Source: Oscillospiraceae bacterium (GTDB lineage Bacteria > Bacillota > Clostridia > Oscillospirales > CAG-272). From it: a stretch of DNA of 64,000 nucleotides. Under the pieces are notes generated by a model. That model saw only the letters and a list, made by a program, of their open reading frames with translations. It was not told the origin of the DNA and ran no database searches. Positions within the stretch are counted from its first letter, which is position 1; every line of letters starts with the position of its first letter. Of this stretch, positions 8,250 to 17,791 are shown piece after piece. The stretch spans positions 1 to 64,000 of the forward strand of contig SVTJ01000004.1 in the NCBI GenBank assembly GCA_015063845.1, given 5' to 3'. A program made the translations under genes and the position numbers.

Positions 8250-9656
8250 ATGCAGAAATTGAGTGAAAAATATGAGGATAACGTAAGCTATTTTGAAAAG
8301 ACGCTGAGAGTTAGTGAAAGCTTTGACGTTTTGTGCAAAAAGCTTTCGATTGGAGATGGGGAGCTGACTTTCTTTTTTATAGACGGTTTTTCTAAAGATA
8401 CTGTTTTGCAAAAGCTTATGATGCATTTTCTGTCGTTAAAGTCGGTTTCGGGCACGGCGACACAGTATATGACTAAAAATCTGCCGTATATCGAAACGGA
8501 CGTTGTAAGTAATGCCGACGTAGCGGTTACGGCGGTGCTTTCGGGATGTACGCTTATGCTTGGATCAAGCTTTGGCGCGGAGGCACTTATTATCGATACA
8601 CGTACGTATCCTGCGCGTCAACCCGAGGAATCGGAGGGCGATAGGGTCATGAGGGGAGCTCGCGACGGCTTTGTTGAAACGCTGATCTTCAATACTGCGC
8701 TTATCCGCAGAAGAATAAGAAATCCATCGCTAACAATGCAGTATTATTCAATCGGTAGGGATTCTCGGACCGACGTCGTTCTTTGCTTTATGGATGACCG
8801 AGTAGACAAAAAATACGTCGAGAAGTTATCGCAAAAGCTTTCGTCTATCGATACCGATGCTTTATGTATGGGACATGAATCGCTCAAAGAGTGTCTTGTA
8901 AAAAGCAAATGGTATAATCCTTTTCCAAAAATACGCACCACAGAACGTCCCGATGTGGCTTCGGCGCAGCTTCTTGAGGGTAGTGTGCTTGTAGTTATCG
9001 ACAACAGCCCCGAGGTGATGATACTGCCATCGTCGATATTTGACTTTATGCAGGAGGCGAACGACTTTTATTTTCCGCCTCTTACGGGTACGTATATCCG
9101 TATTGTCAGATACGTAGTGTTCTTTTTAACGCTTATTATTACGCCCGTGTGGTATCTTATGACAAGATATCCCGATTTTGTTCCTTCGTTTTTGCAATTT
9201 GCTATGCCCGAACAACCCGGAAAGCTGCCGATCATTGTTCAGCTGTTGCTTGTTGAGTTTATAATCGATGCTTTGCGGCTCGCGTCTCTTAACACGCCGA
9301 ATATGCTGAATAACTCCTTATCGGTCGTGGGTGGACTTATACTCGGCGATTTTGCTGTCGACGTTGGCTGGTTGACGCCTGAGGTGATATTGTATATGGC
9401 GTTTGTGGCGATAGCTAACTTTACGCAAAGAAGCTACGAGCTTGGATATGCGATAAAGTTTTTGAGAATATTCTTGCTTATCGTCACGGGTATATTTGGA
9501 TTTTGGGGATTCTGCGTAGGAGTGGTGGTGTGCGTCATACTGCTTGCGACCAACTCTACTGTCAACGGAAAGAGAAAATATCTGTATCCATTAATACCTT
9601 TTGACGGCAAGGCGATGCTTTCAATGGTGGTGCGGATAAAAAAGCCGAAAAATTGA
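8250..9656 (+). CDS. spoVAF: Spore germination protein of the SpoVAF/GerA-A family
   Basis: The ATG at 8250 is chosen over 8208 because GAGGT (8238-8242) is correctly spaced and the protein then begins MQKLSEKYEDNVSYFEKTL, like SpoVAF. It has 468 residues. An N-terminal cytoplasmic domain (about 1-270) contains FFFIDGFSKD and the ARQPEESEGDRVMRGARDGF segment shared by GerA A-subunits. Membrane helices follow from about 285 to 450, with LTGTYIRIVR before the first and RLASLNTPNMLNNSLSVVGG between helices. It sits in the spore inner membrane and takes part in germination. No spoVA neighbours are present, so assignment to SpoVAF rather than a GerAA orphan rests on the N-terminus and length. It is divergent from sigK. 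Confidence 0.85.
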   Translation: MQKLSEKYEDNVSYFEKTLRVSESFDVLCKKLSIGDGELTFFFIDGFSKDTVLQKLMMHFLSLKSVSGTATQYMTKNLPYIETDVVSNADVAVTAVLSGCTLMLGSSFGAEALIIDTRTYPARQPEESEGDRVMRGARDGFVETLIFNTALIRRRIRNPSLTMQYYSIGRDSRTDVVLCFMDDRVDKKYVEKLSQKLSSIDTDALCMGHESLKECLVKSKWYNPFPKIRTTERPDVASAQLLEGSVLVVIDNSPEVMILPSSIFDFMQEANDFYFPPLTGTYIRIVRYVVFFLTLIITPVWYLMTRYPDFVPSFLQFAMPEQPGKLPIIVQLLLVEFIIDALRLASLNTPNMLNNSLSVVGGLILGDFAVDVGWLTPEVILYMAFVAIANFTQRSYELGYAIKFLRIFLLIVTGIFGFWGFCVGVVVCVILLATNSTVNGKRKYLYPLIPFDGKAMLSMVVRIKKPKN

Positions 9657-9712
9657 CGGTTTTCTTCCTTTTTATTATATATACGTGTGCGCGTAAGCGA
9701 TACGTAGCTTTT

Positions 9713-9755
9713 TTGAGGGGAACTATATGCAAAAAAGTTCCCCTCAATTTTGTTT
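9713..9755 (+). terminator. Rho-independent terminator after the spoVAF-like gene
   Basis: TTGAGGGGAACT (9713-9724) and AGTTCCCCTCAA (9736-9747) form a perfect 12-bp stem, followed by TTTTGTTT. It begins about 57 bases after the stop codon. Confidence 0.8.
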
Positions 9756-10006
9756 GCAAATCGTTGAAAACAGTATTGAGAAGTACTTGTACACACGTAC
9801 TTTGATATGGACTGACTAAGAAAAGCGCAGAAAATGACATTTAAATCGTGTTTTTCGCTCGAATAGCTGTTTGGTTTTTGTCTTGAAGACGCAAAAAAAA
9901 CTTTATTGGATGGTTTTTGGCGTTAAAATGTACAATATTTGTGCAAATTGCCTTTTTAAAGGGCTAAATAGCGAATAAATTCTATGTTTTGACTAACAAA
10001 AATCTA
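9756..10006. other. Gene-free spacer before the S10 operon promoter
   Basis: No coding frame or strong signal is visible. A small inverted pair AAGTAC/GTACTT lies at 9781-9802. The stretch separates the sporulation block from the ribosomal cluster. Confidence 0.5.
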
Positions 10007-10035
10007 TTGCAATATGGACGATTATATGGTAAAAT
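10007..10035 (+). promoter_or_regulatory. Promoter of the S10-spc-alpha ribosomal cluster
   Basis: TTGCAA (10007-10012) and TAAAAT (10030-10035) are 17 bases apart. No other convincing promoter was seen before rpsJ, so transcription probably starts near 10042 and leaves a leader of about 335 nt. Confidence 0.65.
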
Positions 10036-10041
10036 ATATAA

Positions 10042-10376
10042 GCTTGATATGCGTAGAAGCGAGAGGTTGCCGCCAAAAGTGACGTTTTGACGGGTAATTT
10101 TCGTGGAGTATGTCCGTTTTGATCGGGCGAATGCATACGAAGCGGGCACTGTGGCTCATCATGCGGAGCTGCGTGCGTTTTGGTGTTCCCGAAGGTCATC
10201 GGCAGATGCTGATGCTGATGATTTCGGATTTTTAAATGGACACAAAAGAAACGCACGGCACAGTGTTGGCTAAGTTTGCGCCCCCTGAAACGCAGTTCGC
10301 GAAGGGTTTGCGAATATGGTTTCTACTTCGCAGACGTACGCGAGCAAGCGAATACTTAAATAAGGAGGAAAAACAG
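10042..10376 (+). promoter_or_regulatory. Long structured 5' leader of the S10 operon
   Basis: About 335 transcribed bases precede the rpsJ start without a coding signal; an in-frame ATG at 10236 lacks a ribosome site and ribosomal homology. The GC content is higher than in other intergenic DNA. Foldable pieces include CGGGCAC (near 10143) with GTGTTCCCG, which encloses GCTC...GAGC and a competing CATGC/GCGTG pairing. Another hairpin CATCGGCA/TGCTGATG lies just before a T-rich stretch near 10230. S10 operons of other bacteria are controlled through leaders (L4 in E. coli). Whether this leader regulates is inference, and I cannot name the RNA family. Confidence 0.5.
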
Positions 10377-10688
10377 GTGGCAGTCAATGAAAAGATCAGA
10401 GTAAGACTGAAGAGCTATGATCACACACTTATCGATGCGGCAGCAGAGAAGATCGTAGAGCTGGCTAAGAGAAACGGCGCAACCGTTTCCGGTCCTATTC
10501 CGCTTCCTACCGAGAAGGAGATCGTAACAATCCTTCGCGCGGTACACAAGTATAAGGATAGCCGTGAGCAGTTCGAAATGAGAACACACAAGAGACTCAT
10601 CGACATCATTAAGCCCTCACAGAAGGTTGTGGACGCGCTTATGAGCGTTGAGCTTCCCGCAGGCGTTGAGATCGAAGTAAAAATCTAA
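10377..10688 (+). CDS. rpsJ: 30S ribosomal protein S10
   Basis: This 103-residue protein matches S10 from end to end ([46 protein letters not shown]). GTG at 10377 is the start because GGAGG (10364-10368) sits at correct spacing and the protein then has the normal S10 length; the longer frame reading from 10236 is not supported. S10 is in the 30S head and also acts as NusE in antitermination. It is the first gene of the ribosomal cluster. Confidence 0.96.
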   Translation: MAVNEKIRVRLKSYDHTLIDAAAEKIVELAKRNGATVSGPIPLPTEKEIVTILRAVHKYKDSREQFEMRTHKRLIDIIKPSQKVVDALMSVELPAGVEIEVKI

Positions 10689-10817
10689 ATCAAGCACTTC
10701 GAGCATCAACAAACAAAGATAACAGCCGATGCGAGACATCGCAGTTCGGTAACTTTGTAAATCATGTTGGCACAAACCCTTAGGTGTCAACCAATAATTT
10801 ACAGGAGGAAACAAAAA

Positions 10818-11447
10818 ATGAAAAAGGGTATTATCGGTAAGAAGATCGGTATGACACAGATCTTTGACGAGATCGGCAACGTAGTTCCGGTCACCGTTAT
10901 CCAGGCAGGTCCGTGCGTAGTAGCACAGAAGAAGACCGTTGAAACCGACGGTTACAATGCAGTTCAGCTTGGCTTCGCTGAAGTAAAAGAGAAGCACATG
11001 ACAAAGGCCGAGATCGGTCACTTTGCAAAAGCAGGTGTTGAGAACAAGAAGCACCTCAAGGAGTTCCGTCTTGACGACGTATCCGCACTCAACGTAGGCG
11101 ACGTCATTACAGCCGATACCTTCGCCGCAGGCGAGAAGGTCGACGTTACAGGTATGACAAAGGGCCACGGTTACTCGGGCGTTATCAAGAGATGGAATCA
11201 CCACCACCTCAGAATGACCCACGGTACAGGACCTATCCACCGTCAGCCCGGTTCTATGGGTGTTATTGACCCTGCAAGAATCTTCAAGAACAAGAAGATG
11301 GCAGGTCAGTACGGTAACGAGCAGGTAACAGTACTCAACCTTAAGGTAGTTAAGATCGACGCAGAGAAGAACCTCATCGCAGTTAAGGGCGCAATTCCCG
11401 GAGCGAAGGACGGTATAGTATTCATCCGCGACTCGATCAAAGCATAA
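10818..11447 (+). CDS. rplC: 50S ribosomal protein L3
   Basis: This 209-residue protein begins [18 protein letters not shown], the usual L3 start. The ATG at 10818 follows AGGAGG (10803-10808). The central [16 protein letters not shown] and the [20 protein letters not shown] loop reach toward the peptidyl transferase centre, and are followed by [10 protein letters not shown]. The gap from rpsJ is 129 bases, longer than the other spacers here, and without a clear promoter. Confidence 0.96.
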   Translation: MKKGIIGKKIGMTQIFDEIGNVVPVTVIQAGPCVVAQKKTVETDGYNAVQLGFAEVKEKHMTKAEIGHFAKAGVENKKHLKEFRLDDVSALNVGDVITADTFAAGEKVDVTGMTKGHGYSGVIKRWNHHHLRMTHGTGPIHRQPGSMGVIDPARIFKNKKMAGQYGNEQVTVLNLKVVKIDAEKNLIAVKGAIPGAKDGIVFIRDSIKA

Positions 11448-11467
11448 GCGGAAGGAGGAAACAAACA

Positions 11468-12178
11468 ATGCCGAACATTAAAGTTATGGATATGACAGGT
11501 AAAGAAGTCGGAGAAATGACTCTGTCTGACGTTATATTCGGAGCAGAAGTCAACAACGCCGTCCTCCATGCCGCAGTAAGAGCATATCTTATGAATCAGA
11601 GACAGGGCACACAGTCCACTCTTACACGCACCGAGGTATCCGGTGGCGGTAAGAAGCCTTGGAGACAGAAGGGAACAGGTAGAGCTCGTCAGGGTTCGAC
11701 ACGTGCTCCTCAGTGGACACACGGTGGAGTTGCTCTTGGCCCGAAGCCCAGAGATTACAGACTCGCACTTAATAAAAAGACAAAGAGAGTTGCTCTCTTC
11801 AGCGCACTTTCCGCTAAGGTTGCGGCAGGTGAGCTCATAGTTGTAGACGAGATCAAGCTCGACGCATACAAGACCGCAGAGATGGTCAAGATGCTAGCAG
11901 CACTCGGATGCAAGAAGGAAGTTACCAAGAATTATAAGGTAACCACCGTACAGGATGGCGAAGTTGTTAAGGAGAGAAAGACAAGAACCGCAACTGTTGC
12001 AGAGAAGGCTCTTATCGTTCTTCCTGCGGCAGAGGGATTTGTCGTAAAGAGCTGCGCTAACATCCCCGGTGTTGAGACCACTCTTTACAGCACCATCAAT
12101 GTTTACGAGGTGCTCAAGGCTGAGAAGGTCGTTATGACACGCGCAGCCGTTGAAAAGCTTGAGGAGGTGTACGCATAA
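11468..12178 (+). CDS. rplD: 50S ribosomal protein L4
   Basis: At 236 residues it is about 30 longer than the common bacterial form. The loop that enters the exit tunnel is conserved ([19 protein letters not shown], then [19 protein letters not shown]). The extra length lies in a charged insertion at about 150-180 ([20 protein letters not shown]) before the C-terminal strand-helix units. In E. coli L4 represses its own operon. The stop shares one base with the rplW start (TAATG). Confidence 0.95.
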   Translation: MPNIKVMDMTGKEVGEMTLSDVIFGAEVNNAVLHAAVRAYLMNQRQGTQSTLTRTEVSGGGKKPWRQKGTGRARQGSTRAPQWTHGGVALGPKPRDYRLALNKKTKRVALFSALSAKVAAGELIVVDEIKLDAYKTAEMVKMLAALGCKKEVTKNYKVTTVQDGEVVKERKTRTATVAEKALIVLPAAEGFVVKSCANIPGVETTLYSTINVYEVLKAEKVVMTRAAVEKLEEVYA

Positions 12179-12471
12179 TGAAAATGGTACAGGATATCAT
12201 CATTAAGCCTATCATCACAGAGGCAAGCATGGACAAACTCGCTGAGAAGAAATACACCTTCAAGGTAGCAAGCGATGCAACAAAGCCCGAGATTGCAAAG
12301 GCAGTTGAGGAGCTGTTTGGCGTTAAGGTTGCTTGCGTAAACACAGTCAGCATGAAGAAGAAGCCCAAGAGACTCGGCGTTCACTTCGGATACACATCCG
12401 AGTGGAAGAAGGCAATCGTTACACTTACGAGCGATTCCAAGACAATCGAGTTCTTCGACGGCCTTAATTGA
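12178..12471 (+). CDS. rplW: 50S ribosomal protein L23
   Basis: The 97-residue protein has the L23 pattern [21 protein letters not shown] and ALVELFGVKV-type segment ([15 protein letters not shown]), then KKKPKRLG. L23 lines the tunnel exit and docks SRP and trigger factor. Its ribosome site, GAGGAGGTG, lies inside the end of rplD, so the two are translationally coupled. Confidence 0.95.
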   Translation: MKMVQDIIIKPIITEASMDKLAEKKYTFKVASDATKPEIAKAVEELFGVKVACVNTVSMKKKPKRLGVHFGYTSEWKKAIVTLTSDSKTIEFFDGLN

Positions 12472-12490
12472 TGGTAGGAGGTAAAGAAGA

Positions 12491-13321
12491 ATGCCTACAA
12501 AGAAGTATAAGCCTACTACACCGTCGAGAAGACATATGACGGTTCCTACTTTCGAGGAGATCACAAAGTTCAGCCCCGAAAGAAGCTTGGTAGTAATTAA
12601 GAAGAAGTTTGCCGGACGTAACAGCTACGGCAGAATCACCGTACGTCATAAGGGCGGCGGAAACAAGGTCAAGTACAGAATTATCGACTTCAAGAGAGCC
12701 AACACTGCTCCCGCAACCGTAATCGGTATCGAGTACGACCCCAACAGAAGTGCATACATCGCACTCCTTCAGAACGAGGCAGGAGAGAAGAGCTACATCA
12801 TCGCTCCCGTAGGTCTTAAGGACGGCGACGTTGTTTACACAGGCGCAGATGCAGATATCAAGCCCGGTAACACACTTCCCATCGAGAACATTCCCGTTGG
12901 TACTTTTATCCACAACATTGAGCTCTACCCCGGTAAGGGCGCACAGCTCGTTCGTTCCGCAGGAGTTGCAGCACAGCTCATCTCCAAGGAGAACGGCATA
13001 GCTCAGGTAAGACTTCCCTCCGGTGAGGTAAGAATCATCCGTCTTGACTGTAAGGCAACTATCGGTCAGGTTGGTAACATTGAGCACGATACCGTTAAGA
13101 TCGGTAAAGCAGGTAAGAAGAGACACATGGGCATCCGTCCTACAGTTCGCGGTTCGGTAATGAACCCCTGCGACCACCCTCACGGTGGTGGTGAAGGTAA
13201 GTCTCCTATCGGACGTCCTTCTCCTGTAACACCTTGGGGTAAGCCTGCTCTTGGTTATAAGACCAGAAACAAGAAGGCTAGAACAGACAAGTTCATAGTA
13301 AAACGCAGAAACGCTAAATAA
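12491..13321 (+). CDS. rplB: 50S ribosomal protein L2
   Basis: This full-length L2 has 276 residues. It begins [18 protein letters not shown] and carries [16 protein letters not shown] and, near the C-terminus, [19 protein letters not shown] with the invariant His that lies near the peptidyl transferase centre. It is preceded by GTAGGAGGT. L2 is needed for subunit joining. Confidence 0.97.
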   Translation: MPTKKYKPTTPSRRHMTVPTFEEITKFSPERSLVVIKKKFAGRNSYGRITVRHKGGGNKVKYRIIDFKRANTAPATVIGIEYDPNRSAYIALLQNEAGEKSYIIAPVGLKDGDVVYTGADADIKPGNTLPIENIPVGTFIHNIELYPGKGAQLVRSAGVAAQLISKENGIAQVRLPSGEVRIIRLDCKATIGQVGNIEHDTVKIGKAGKKRHMGIRPTVRGSVMNPCDHPHGGGEGKSPIGRPSPVTPWGKPALGYKTRNKKARTDKFIVKRRNAK

Positions 13322-13335
13322 GGAGGGAATATAAG

Positions 13336-13617
13336 ATGAGCAGAAGTTTGAAGAAGGCGCCTTTCGTAGAAGCTAAGCTCTATGAGAGAATATGCGCTAT
13401 GAACGAAAAGAACGAGAAGAAAGTTATCAAGACTTGGTCTCGTGCATCCACGATATTCCCTGAGTTCGTAGGTCACACCATTGCAGTTCACGACGGACGC
13501 AAGCACGTTCCGGTATACGTTACCGAGGACATGGTAGGACACAAGCTCGGCGAGTTCGCACTTACAAGAACATTCAAGGGCCACGCAGGCTCCAAGACAT
13601 CCAACAACGGTAAATAA
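13336..13617 (+). CDS. rpsS: 30S ribosomal protein S19
   Basis: This 93-residue S19 shows [32 protein letters not shown], and [18 protein letters not shown]19 binds 16S rRNA with S13 in the 30S head. Spacing from rplB is 14 bases with AGGAGG between. Confidence 0.96.
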   Translation: MSRSLKKAPFVEAKLYERICAMNEKNEKKVIKTWSRASTIFPEFVGHTIAVHDGRKHVPVYVTEDMVGHKLGEFALTRTFKGHAGSKTSNNGK

Positions 13618-13640
13618 TGCGAGAGGGAGGAACAATTAAG

Positions 13641-13976
13641 ATGGAAGCAAAAGCAACACTTAAATATGCAAGAATTTCCCCGCGCAAGGTTAAGATCGTT
13701 CTCGACCTCATCAGAGGTAAGGATGCAGGAACAGCAATGGCAATACTCAAGAACACCAACAAGAGTGCTTCTGAGTACCTTGTAAAGCTGCTGGGAAGTG
13801 CAATCGCAAATGCGGTTAACAATTTTCAGATGGATGAGACAAAGCTGTACGTTTCCGAGTGCTTCGTATGCCCCGGACCTACGCTTAAGAGAATTATGCC
13901 TCGCGCTAAGGGAAGCGCAGACAGAATTCTTAAGAGAACGTCTCACGTAACCATCGTAGTCAAGGAAAGAGACTGA
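13641..13976 (+). CDS. rplV: 50S ribosomal protein L22
   Basis: The start is ATG 13641 (MEAKATLKYARISPRKVKIV), giving 111 residues, rather than an in-frame ATG at 13617 that would add eight non-conserved residues ahead of the GAGGGAGG ribosome site. The tunnel-lining hairpin is visible as CPGPTLKRIMPRAKGSADRI. The C-terminus is HVTIVVKERD. Confidence 0.95.
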   Translation: MEAKATLKYARISPRKVKIVLDLIRGKDAGTAMAILKNTNKSASEYLVKLLGSAIANAVNNFQMDETKLYVSECFVCPGPTLKRIMPRAKGSADRILKRTSHVTIVVKERD

Positions 13977-13994
13977 GAGAGGAGGTAAAGCTTA

Positions 13995-14762
13995 ATGGGT
14001 CAGAAGGTAAATCCCCACGGACTTAGAGTGGGTGTAATTAAGAACTGGGATTCAAGATGGTTCACATCGGACGAGAAGTTCGGCGATACCCTTGTATCCG
14101 ACTACAACATCAGAAAGTATCTTAAGAAGGAGCTCCAGGCTGCTGGCGTTCCTAAGATCGAGATCGAGCGCGACAGCAAGAGAGTTCGCGTATTCGTTCA
14201 CTGCGCAAAGCCCGGTATGGTTATCGGACGCGGCGGAGTAGAGATCGAGAAGTATAAGAACGAGCTTCAGAAGATGGTTGGAATGCCCGTTGCCCTCAAC
14301 GTTGTTGAGGTTAGACAGCCCGACCTCAATGCTCAGCTCGTAGCAGAGAACATCTGCGGACAGCTCGAGAGAAGAGTAGCTTTCCGCCGTGCTATGAAGA
14401 TGGCGATCAGAAACACCATGAGACTTGGCGCAAAGGGAATCAAGATTTCCTGCAGCGGACGTCTCGCAGGCGCTGAGATTGCAAGAACAGAGCACTATCA
14501 CGAAGGAACAATTCCGCTTCAGACGCTCAGAGCCGACATTGAGTACGGTTTCTGGGAAGCAAATACAACCTACGGAAAGATCGGCGTCAAGGTATGGATA
14601 TACAAGGGCGAGGTTCTCAACGAGGTAAACAGACCGTCTGCAAACGCACCCAGAGATAACAGACGTGGCGATCGCCGTGACAACAGAAACGGTGAGAGAC
14701 GCGGACGTAGAAATGACGGTGCAAGAGGCGAAAGAGCTCCGAGAGAAGGAGGACGTAAATAA
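13995..14762 (+). CDS. rpsC: 30S ribosomal protein S3
   Basis: This protein has 255 residues. It begins [18 protein letters not shown], with the KH domain loop [15 protein letters not shown] and the C-terminal domain ([20 protein letters not shown]). A basic, disordered tail of about 35 residues rich in Arg, Asp, Asn and Gly ([17 protein letters not shown]) extends beyond the common form. S3 forms part of the mRNA entry channel and its helicase activity. The stop overlaps the rplP start by one base. Confidence 0.96.
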   Translation: MGQKVNPHGLRVGVIKNWDSRWFTSDEKFGDTLVSDYNIRKYLKKELQAAGVPKIEIERDSKRVRVFVHCAKPGMVIGRGGVEIEKYKNELQKMVGMPVALNVVEVRQPDLNAQLVAENICGQLERRVAFRRAMKMAIRNTMRLGAKGIKISCSGRLAGAEIARTEHYHEGTIPLQTLRADIEYGFWEANTTYGKIGVKVWIYKGEVLNEVNRPSANAPRDNRRGDRRDNRNGERRGRRNDGARGERAPREGGRK

Positions 14763-15175
14763 TGTTAATGCCGAAGAGAGTTAAGTTCCGTCGCGTACAG
14801 CGCGGTAGACTTAAAGGAAAAGCAACAAGCGGCAATAAGGTTACAAACGGTTCTTACGGTCTTGTAGCACTTGAGCCTGCATGGATCACCAGCAACCAGA
14901 TCGAGGCTGCCCGTATCGCGATGACAAGATACATCAAGAGAGGCGGTAAGGTTTGGATAAAGATATTCCCCGATAAGCCTATCACTGAGAAGCCTGCTGA
15001 AACTCGAATGGGTTCAGGTAAGGGTTCACCCGAGTACTGGGTAGCAGTCGTTAAGCCGGGTAGAGTAATGTTCGAGATGGACGGAGTTGCAGAGGACGTA
15101 GCAAGAGAGGCTATGCGTCTCGCGTCTCACAAGCTCCCCATCAAGTGTAAGTTCGTTGTAAAGGAGGAAGCATAA
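14762..15175 (+). CDS. rplP: 50S ribosomal protein L16
   Basis: This 137-residue L16 begins [19 protein letters not shown], as is usual in Firmicutes. It contains [38 protein letters not shown] and [16 protein letters not shown]. It binds near the A site of the 50S. AAGGAGG within the end of rpsC supports the start at 14762. Confidence 0.96.
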   Translation: MLMPKRVKFRRVQRGRLKGKATSGNKVTNGSYGLVALEPAWITSNQIEAARIAMTRYIKRGGKVWIKIFPDKPITEKPAETRMGSGKGSPEYWVAVVKPGRVMFEMDGVAEDVAREAMRLASHKLPIKCKFVVKEEA

Positions 15176-15176
15176 G

Positions 15177-15377
15177 ATGAAGGCAACTAAATTCGTAAAT
15201 GAATTGAGAGAAATGAGTGCCGATGAGCTTAACGCAAAGCTCAAGGAGCTCAAGGAAGAACTTTTCAATCTTCGCTTCCAGCACGCAATCAACCAGCTTG
15301 ACAACCCCCAGAGAATCGTGGAAGTCAAGAAGAACATTGCCCGTGTAATGACGATCCTTTCAGAGAAAAATGCGTAA
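15177..15377 (+). CDS. rpmC: 50S ribosomal protein L29
   Basis: This is a 66-residue two-helix hairpin protein with the L29 pattern ([39 protein letters not shown]). It lies next to L23 at the tunnel exit. It begins one base after the rplP stop. Confidence 0.95.
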   Translation: MKATKFVNELREMSADELNAKLKELKEELFNLRFQHAINQLDNPQRIVEVKKNIARVMTILSEKNA

Positions 15378-15389
15378 GGAGGAATAGTC

Positions 15390-15647
15390 ATGGAAGAAAG
15401 AAATCTGAGAAAAGTTAGAGTCGGACGCGTTGTTAGCGACAAGATGAACAAGACAGTTGTCGTTGCGATCGAGGACAACGTAAAGCATCCGATCTACGGC
15501 AAGATCATCAAGCGTACCTTGAAGGTTCATGCTCACGACGAGAAAAACGAGTGCGGCATCGGCGACAAGGTTGAAATTATGGAGACAAGACCTCTCTCTA
15601 AGACAAAGAGATGGCGCGTTGTCGAGATAATCGAAAAAGCTAAGTAA
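15390..15647 (+). CDS. rpsQ: 30S ribosomal protein S17
   Basis: This 85-residue OB-fold protein has [39 protein letters not shown] and the [19 protein letters not shown] end of S17, a primary 16S rRNA binder. GGAGG precedes it. Confidence 0.95.
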   Translation: MEERNLRKVRVGRVVSDKMNKTVVVAIEDNVKHPIYGKIIKRTLKVHAHDEKNECGIGDKVEIMETRPLSKTKRWRVVEIIEKAK

Positions 15648-15715
15648 TTTTAGCTCCAAAAAACCATATACAGTAAATACGGCAGAAATCGTATTGAAAT
15701 CAGGAGGAAAATAAA

Positions 15716-16084
15716 GTGATACAGCAACAAACACTCATGAAGGTTGCCGATAACACCGGAGCTAAAGAGCTGATGTGCATTCGCGTACTCGGCGGTACAG
15801 GCCGCAGATACGCAAACATCGGTGACGTGGTCGTAGCTTGCGTAAAGAAGGCTACTCCCGGCGGTGTAGTAAAGAAAGGCGACGTCGTTAAGGCAGTTGT
15901 AGTAAGAAGCGTAAAGGGCATGAAGCGTGCCGACGGTTCCTACATCAAGTTTGACGAGAACGCAGCGGTAATCATAAGAGAAGATAAGACGCCTCGCGGT
16001 ACCCGTATATTTGGACCGGTGGCAAGAGAACTCCGCGAGAAGGACTACCTCAAGATATTGTCCCTCGCTCCGGAAGTACTTTAA
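15716..16084 (+). CDS. rplN: 50S ribosomal protein L14
   Basis: This 122-residue L14 uses a GTG start, with AGGAGG at 15702-15707 fixing the choice. Conserved stretches are [40 protein letters not shown] and [20 protein letters not shown]. It forms an intersubunit bridge. The 68 bases upstream are T- and A-rich with no promoter that I can identify. Confidence 0.95.
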   Translation: MIQQQTLMKVADNTGAKELMCIRVLGGTGRRYANIGDVVVACVKKATPGGVVKKGDVVKAVVVRSVKGMKRADGSYIKFDENAAVIIREDKTPRGTRIFGPVARELREKDYLKILSLAPEVL

Positions 16085-16099
16085 TGGAGGTATCGAGAA

Positions 16100-16447
16100 A
16101 TGAATATTAGAAGAGACGATACAGTCATTGTTCTTTCCGGTGACGACAAGGGCGTAAAGGGAAAGGTAATCGCCGTTTCCCCCAAGGAAGGTAAAGTAAT
16201 CGTAGAGAAGGTCAACATGATCCACAAGCACGTAAAGCCCCGTAAGCAGGGTGAGGCTGGCGGAATCATTGACGCAGAAGGCGCAATTTACGCGTCAAAG
16301 GTAGCTCTTTATTGCCCCAAGTGCGATAAGGGCGTTAGAGTAAAGACCGAAAGAACAGTAGATGGAGATAATAAGACCATCAAGACTATCTGTGCAAAGT
16401 GCGGTCAGGTGCTCAGAGAAGAAACAATCAAGGGAGGTAACAACTGA
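16100..16447 (+). CDS. rplX: 50S ribosomal protein L24 (zinc-ribbon form)
   Basis: At 115 residues it has an N-terminal KOW motif ([20 protein letters not shown]) and the [13 protein letters not shown] stretch of L24. The C-terminal part carries CPKC and CAKCGQVL, four cysteines that would bind zinc, as in many Firmicute L24 proteins. L24 initiates 50S assembly. The TGA stop shares its last base with the rplE ATG. Confidence 0.95.
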   Translation: MNIRRDDTVIVLSGDDKGVKGKVIAVSPKEGKVIVEKVNMIHKHVKPRKQGEAGGIIDAEGAIYASKVALYCPKCDKGVRVKTERTVDGDNKTIKTICAKCGQVLREETIKGGNN

Positions 16448-16989
16448 TGGCAAGAATTAAAGATATGTACAAGGCCGAGGTTGCACCCGCCCTTATGAAG
16501 AAGTTCGAGTACAAGAGCGTAATGCAGATCCCCAAGCTCGACAAGATCGTAATCAACTGCGGTGTTGGCGATGCAAAGGATAACTCCAAGGCTCTCGACT
16601 CCGTTATCAATGACCTCACAATAATCGCAGGTCAGAAGGCAGTTCCCACATACGCAAAGAAGTCCGTTGCAAACTTCAAGCTCCGTGAGGGTATGAAGAT
16701 CGGTGCAAAGGTAACACTGCGTGGCGACAGAATGTATGAGTTCGTAGACAGACTCTTCAACTTCGCACTTCCCAGAGTTCGTGACTTCAAGGGTATCAAC
16801 CCCAACGCGTTCGACGGTAGAGGAAACTATGCGCTTGGTCTTAAGGAGCAGCTCATATTCCCCGAGATCGAGTACGACAAGGTTGACAAGATCCGCGGTA
16901 TGGATATCTGCTTCGTAACGACAGCAAATACCGACGAAGAGGCAAGAGAGCTTCTTAAGCTCCTCGGCGCTCCCTTCGCAAACAACTGA
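16447..16989 (+). CDS. rplE: 50S ribosomal protein L5
   Basis: This 180-residue L5 has [40 protein letters not shown]-like sequence ([20 protein letters not shown]), the [19 protein letters not shown] loop and a C-terminal [20 protein letters not shown]. It binds 5S rRNA. Confidence 0.96.
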   Translation: MARIKDMYKAEVAPALMKKFEYKSVMQIPKLDKIVINCGVGDAKDNSKALDSVINDLTIIAGQKAVPTYAKKSVANFKLREGMKIGAKVTLRGDRMYEFVDRLFNFALPRVRDFKGINPNAFDGRGNYALGLKEQLIFPEIEYDKVDKIRGMDICFVTTANTDEEARELLKLLGAPFANN

Positions 16990-17005
16990 TAGGAGGTAAG
17001 TAAAG

Positions 17006-17191
17006 ATGGCAAAGAAGGCTATGGTTCTTAAGCAGCAGAAGAAGCAGAAGTTCTCCACCAGAGAGTACAACAGATGCAAGATCTGCGGTCGTCCCCACGC
17101 TTATCTCCGCAAGTACGGTATCTGCCGTATCTGCTTCCGTGAGCTCGCATACAAGGGCGAGATCCCCGGAGTAAAGAAGGCAAGCTGGTAA
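17006..17191 (+). CDS. rpsZ: 30S ribosomal protein S14, type Z
   Basis: This is the short 61-residue zinc form, with Cys24, Cys27, Cys40 and Cys43 in [20 protein letters not shown]. Type Z S14 in the spc operon is standard for Firmicutes. It follows rplE by 16 bases with GGAGG. Confidence 0.96.
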   Translation: MAKKAMVLKQQKKQKFSTREYNRCKICGRPHAYLRKYGICRICFRELAYKGEIPGVKKASW

Positions 17192-17218
17192 TCAAAAACC
17201 ACAAAAACAGTTTTCAGA

Positions 17219-17244
17219 CGTGCTGCAACACGCGTTGCAGCGTG
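17219..17244 (+). promoter_or_regulatory. mRNA hairpin in the rpsZ-rpsH gap
   Basis: CGTGCTGCAAC (17219-17229) and GTTGCAGCGTG (17234-17244) form an 11-bp stem with two G-U pairs and a four-base loop. No T-run follows, so it is not a typical terminator. The 180-base gap (17192-17371) also holds GCCGT/ACGGC about 40 bases before rpsH. S8 autoregulates the spc mRNA in E. coli, so a regulatory or processing site is possible; function is inference. Confidence 0.5.
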
Positions 17245-17371
17245 TCGTGAAAGCCCCCTAAACTATCAGAAGGAAGCTAATCCAAAAGAGATGGGCTTAA
17301 CCGCTGATATGCCGCCGTGAAGATTACGGCAGCAAGAAAATATTTAACTTGCATACAGGAGGAAAATTAAT

Positions 17372-17770
17372 ATGCAAATGTCAGATGTAATCGCCGACAT
17401 GCTCACCAGAATAAGAAATGCTAACGATGCAAAGCACGCAACTGTTGACATTCCGGCATCTAAGATGAAGAAGGCTATCGCAGACATTCTCGTCGAAGAG
17501 GGCTACGTAAAGTCCTACCAGGTTATCGAGGATGGCAAGCAGGGTGTTATCCGTGTAACTCTTAAGTACGGTCAGGGTAAGAGCAAGGTCATTCGCGGTA
17601 TCCGCAGAGTGTCCAAGCCCGGTCTCCGTATTTACGCAGGCTACGAGGATATGCCTAAGGTTATGAACGGACTCGGAATCGCAATCGTTTCCACGTCCAA
17701 GGGTATTATGACAGACAAGAAGGCTCGCGCTACTAAGATCGGTGGCGAAGTCCTCGCGTTTGTATGGTAA
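17372..17770 (+). CDS. rpsH: 30S ribosomal protein S8
   Basis: This 132-residue S8 begins [18 protein letters not shown] and contains [12 protein letters not shown] and the C-terminal [19 protein letters not shown] region that binds 16S helix 21. AGGAGG precedes the ATG. It follows an unusually long gap for this cluster, which holds two hairpins. Confidence 0.96.
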   Translation: MQMSDVIADMLTRIRNANDAKHATVDIPASKMKKAIADILVEEGYVKSYQVIEDGKQGVIRVTLKYGQGKSKVIRGIRRVSKPGLRIYAGYEDMPKVMNGLGIAIVSTSKGIMTDKKARATKIGGEVLAFVW

Positions 17771-17791
17771 TGAAAGCGGGAGGTAGATGAT

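Noticed and set aside
10236-10376. Upstream in-frame extension of rpsJ
   Set aside because: S10 has a fixed length near 102 residues and the GTG at 10377 has a perfect ribosome site; the extension shows no homology.
10617-11468. Long open frame of 283 codons on the minus strand across rplC
   Set aside because: It lies wholly opposite rplC, lacks a ribosome site and has a Cys/Leu-rich composition typical of antisense frames in this codon usage. Similar long antisense frames cross rplB, rplD and rplE.
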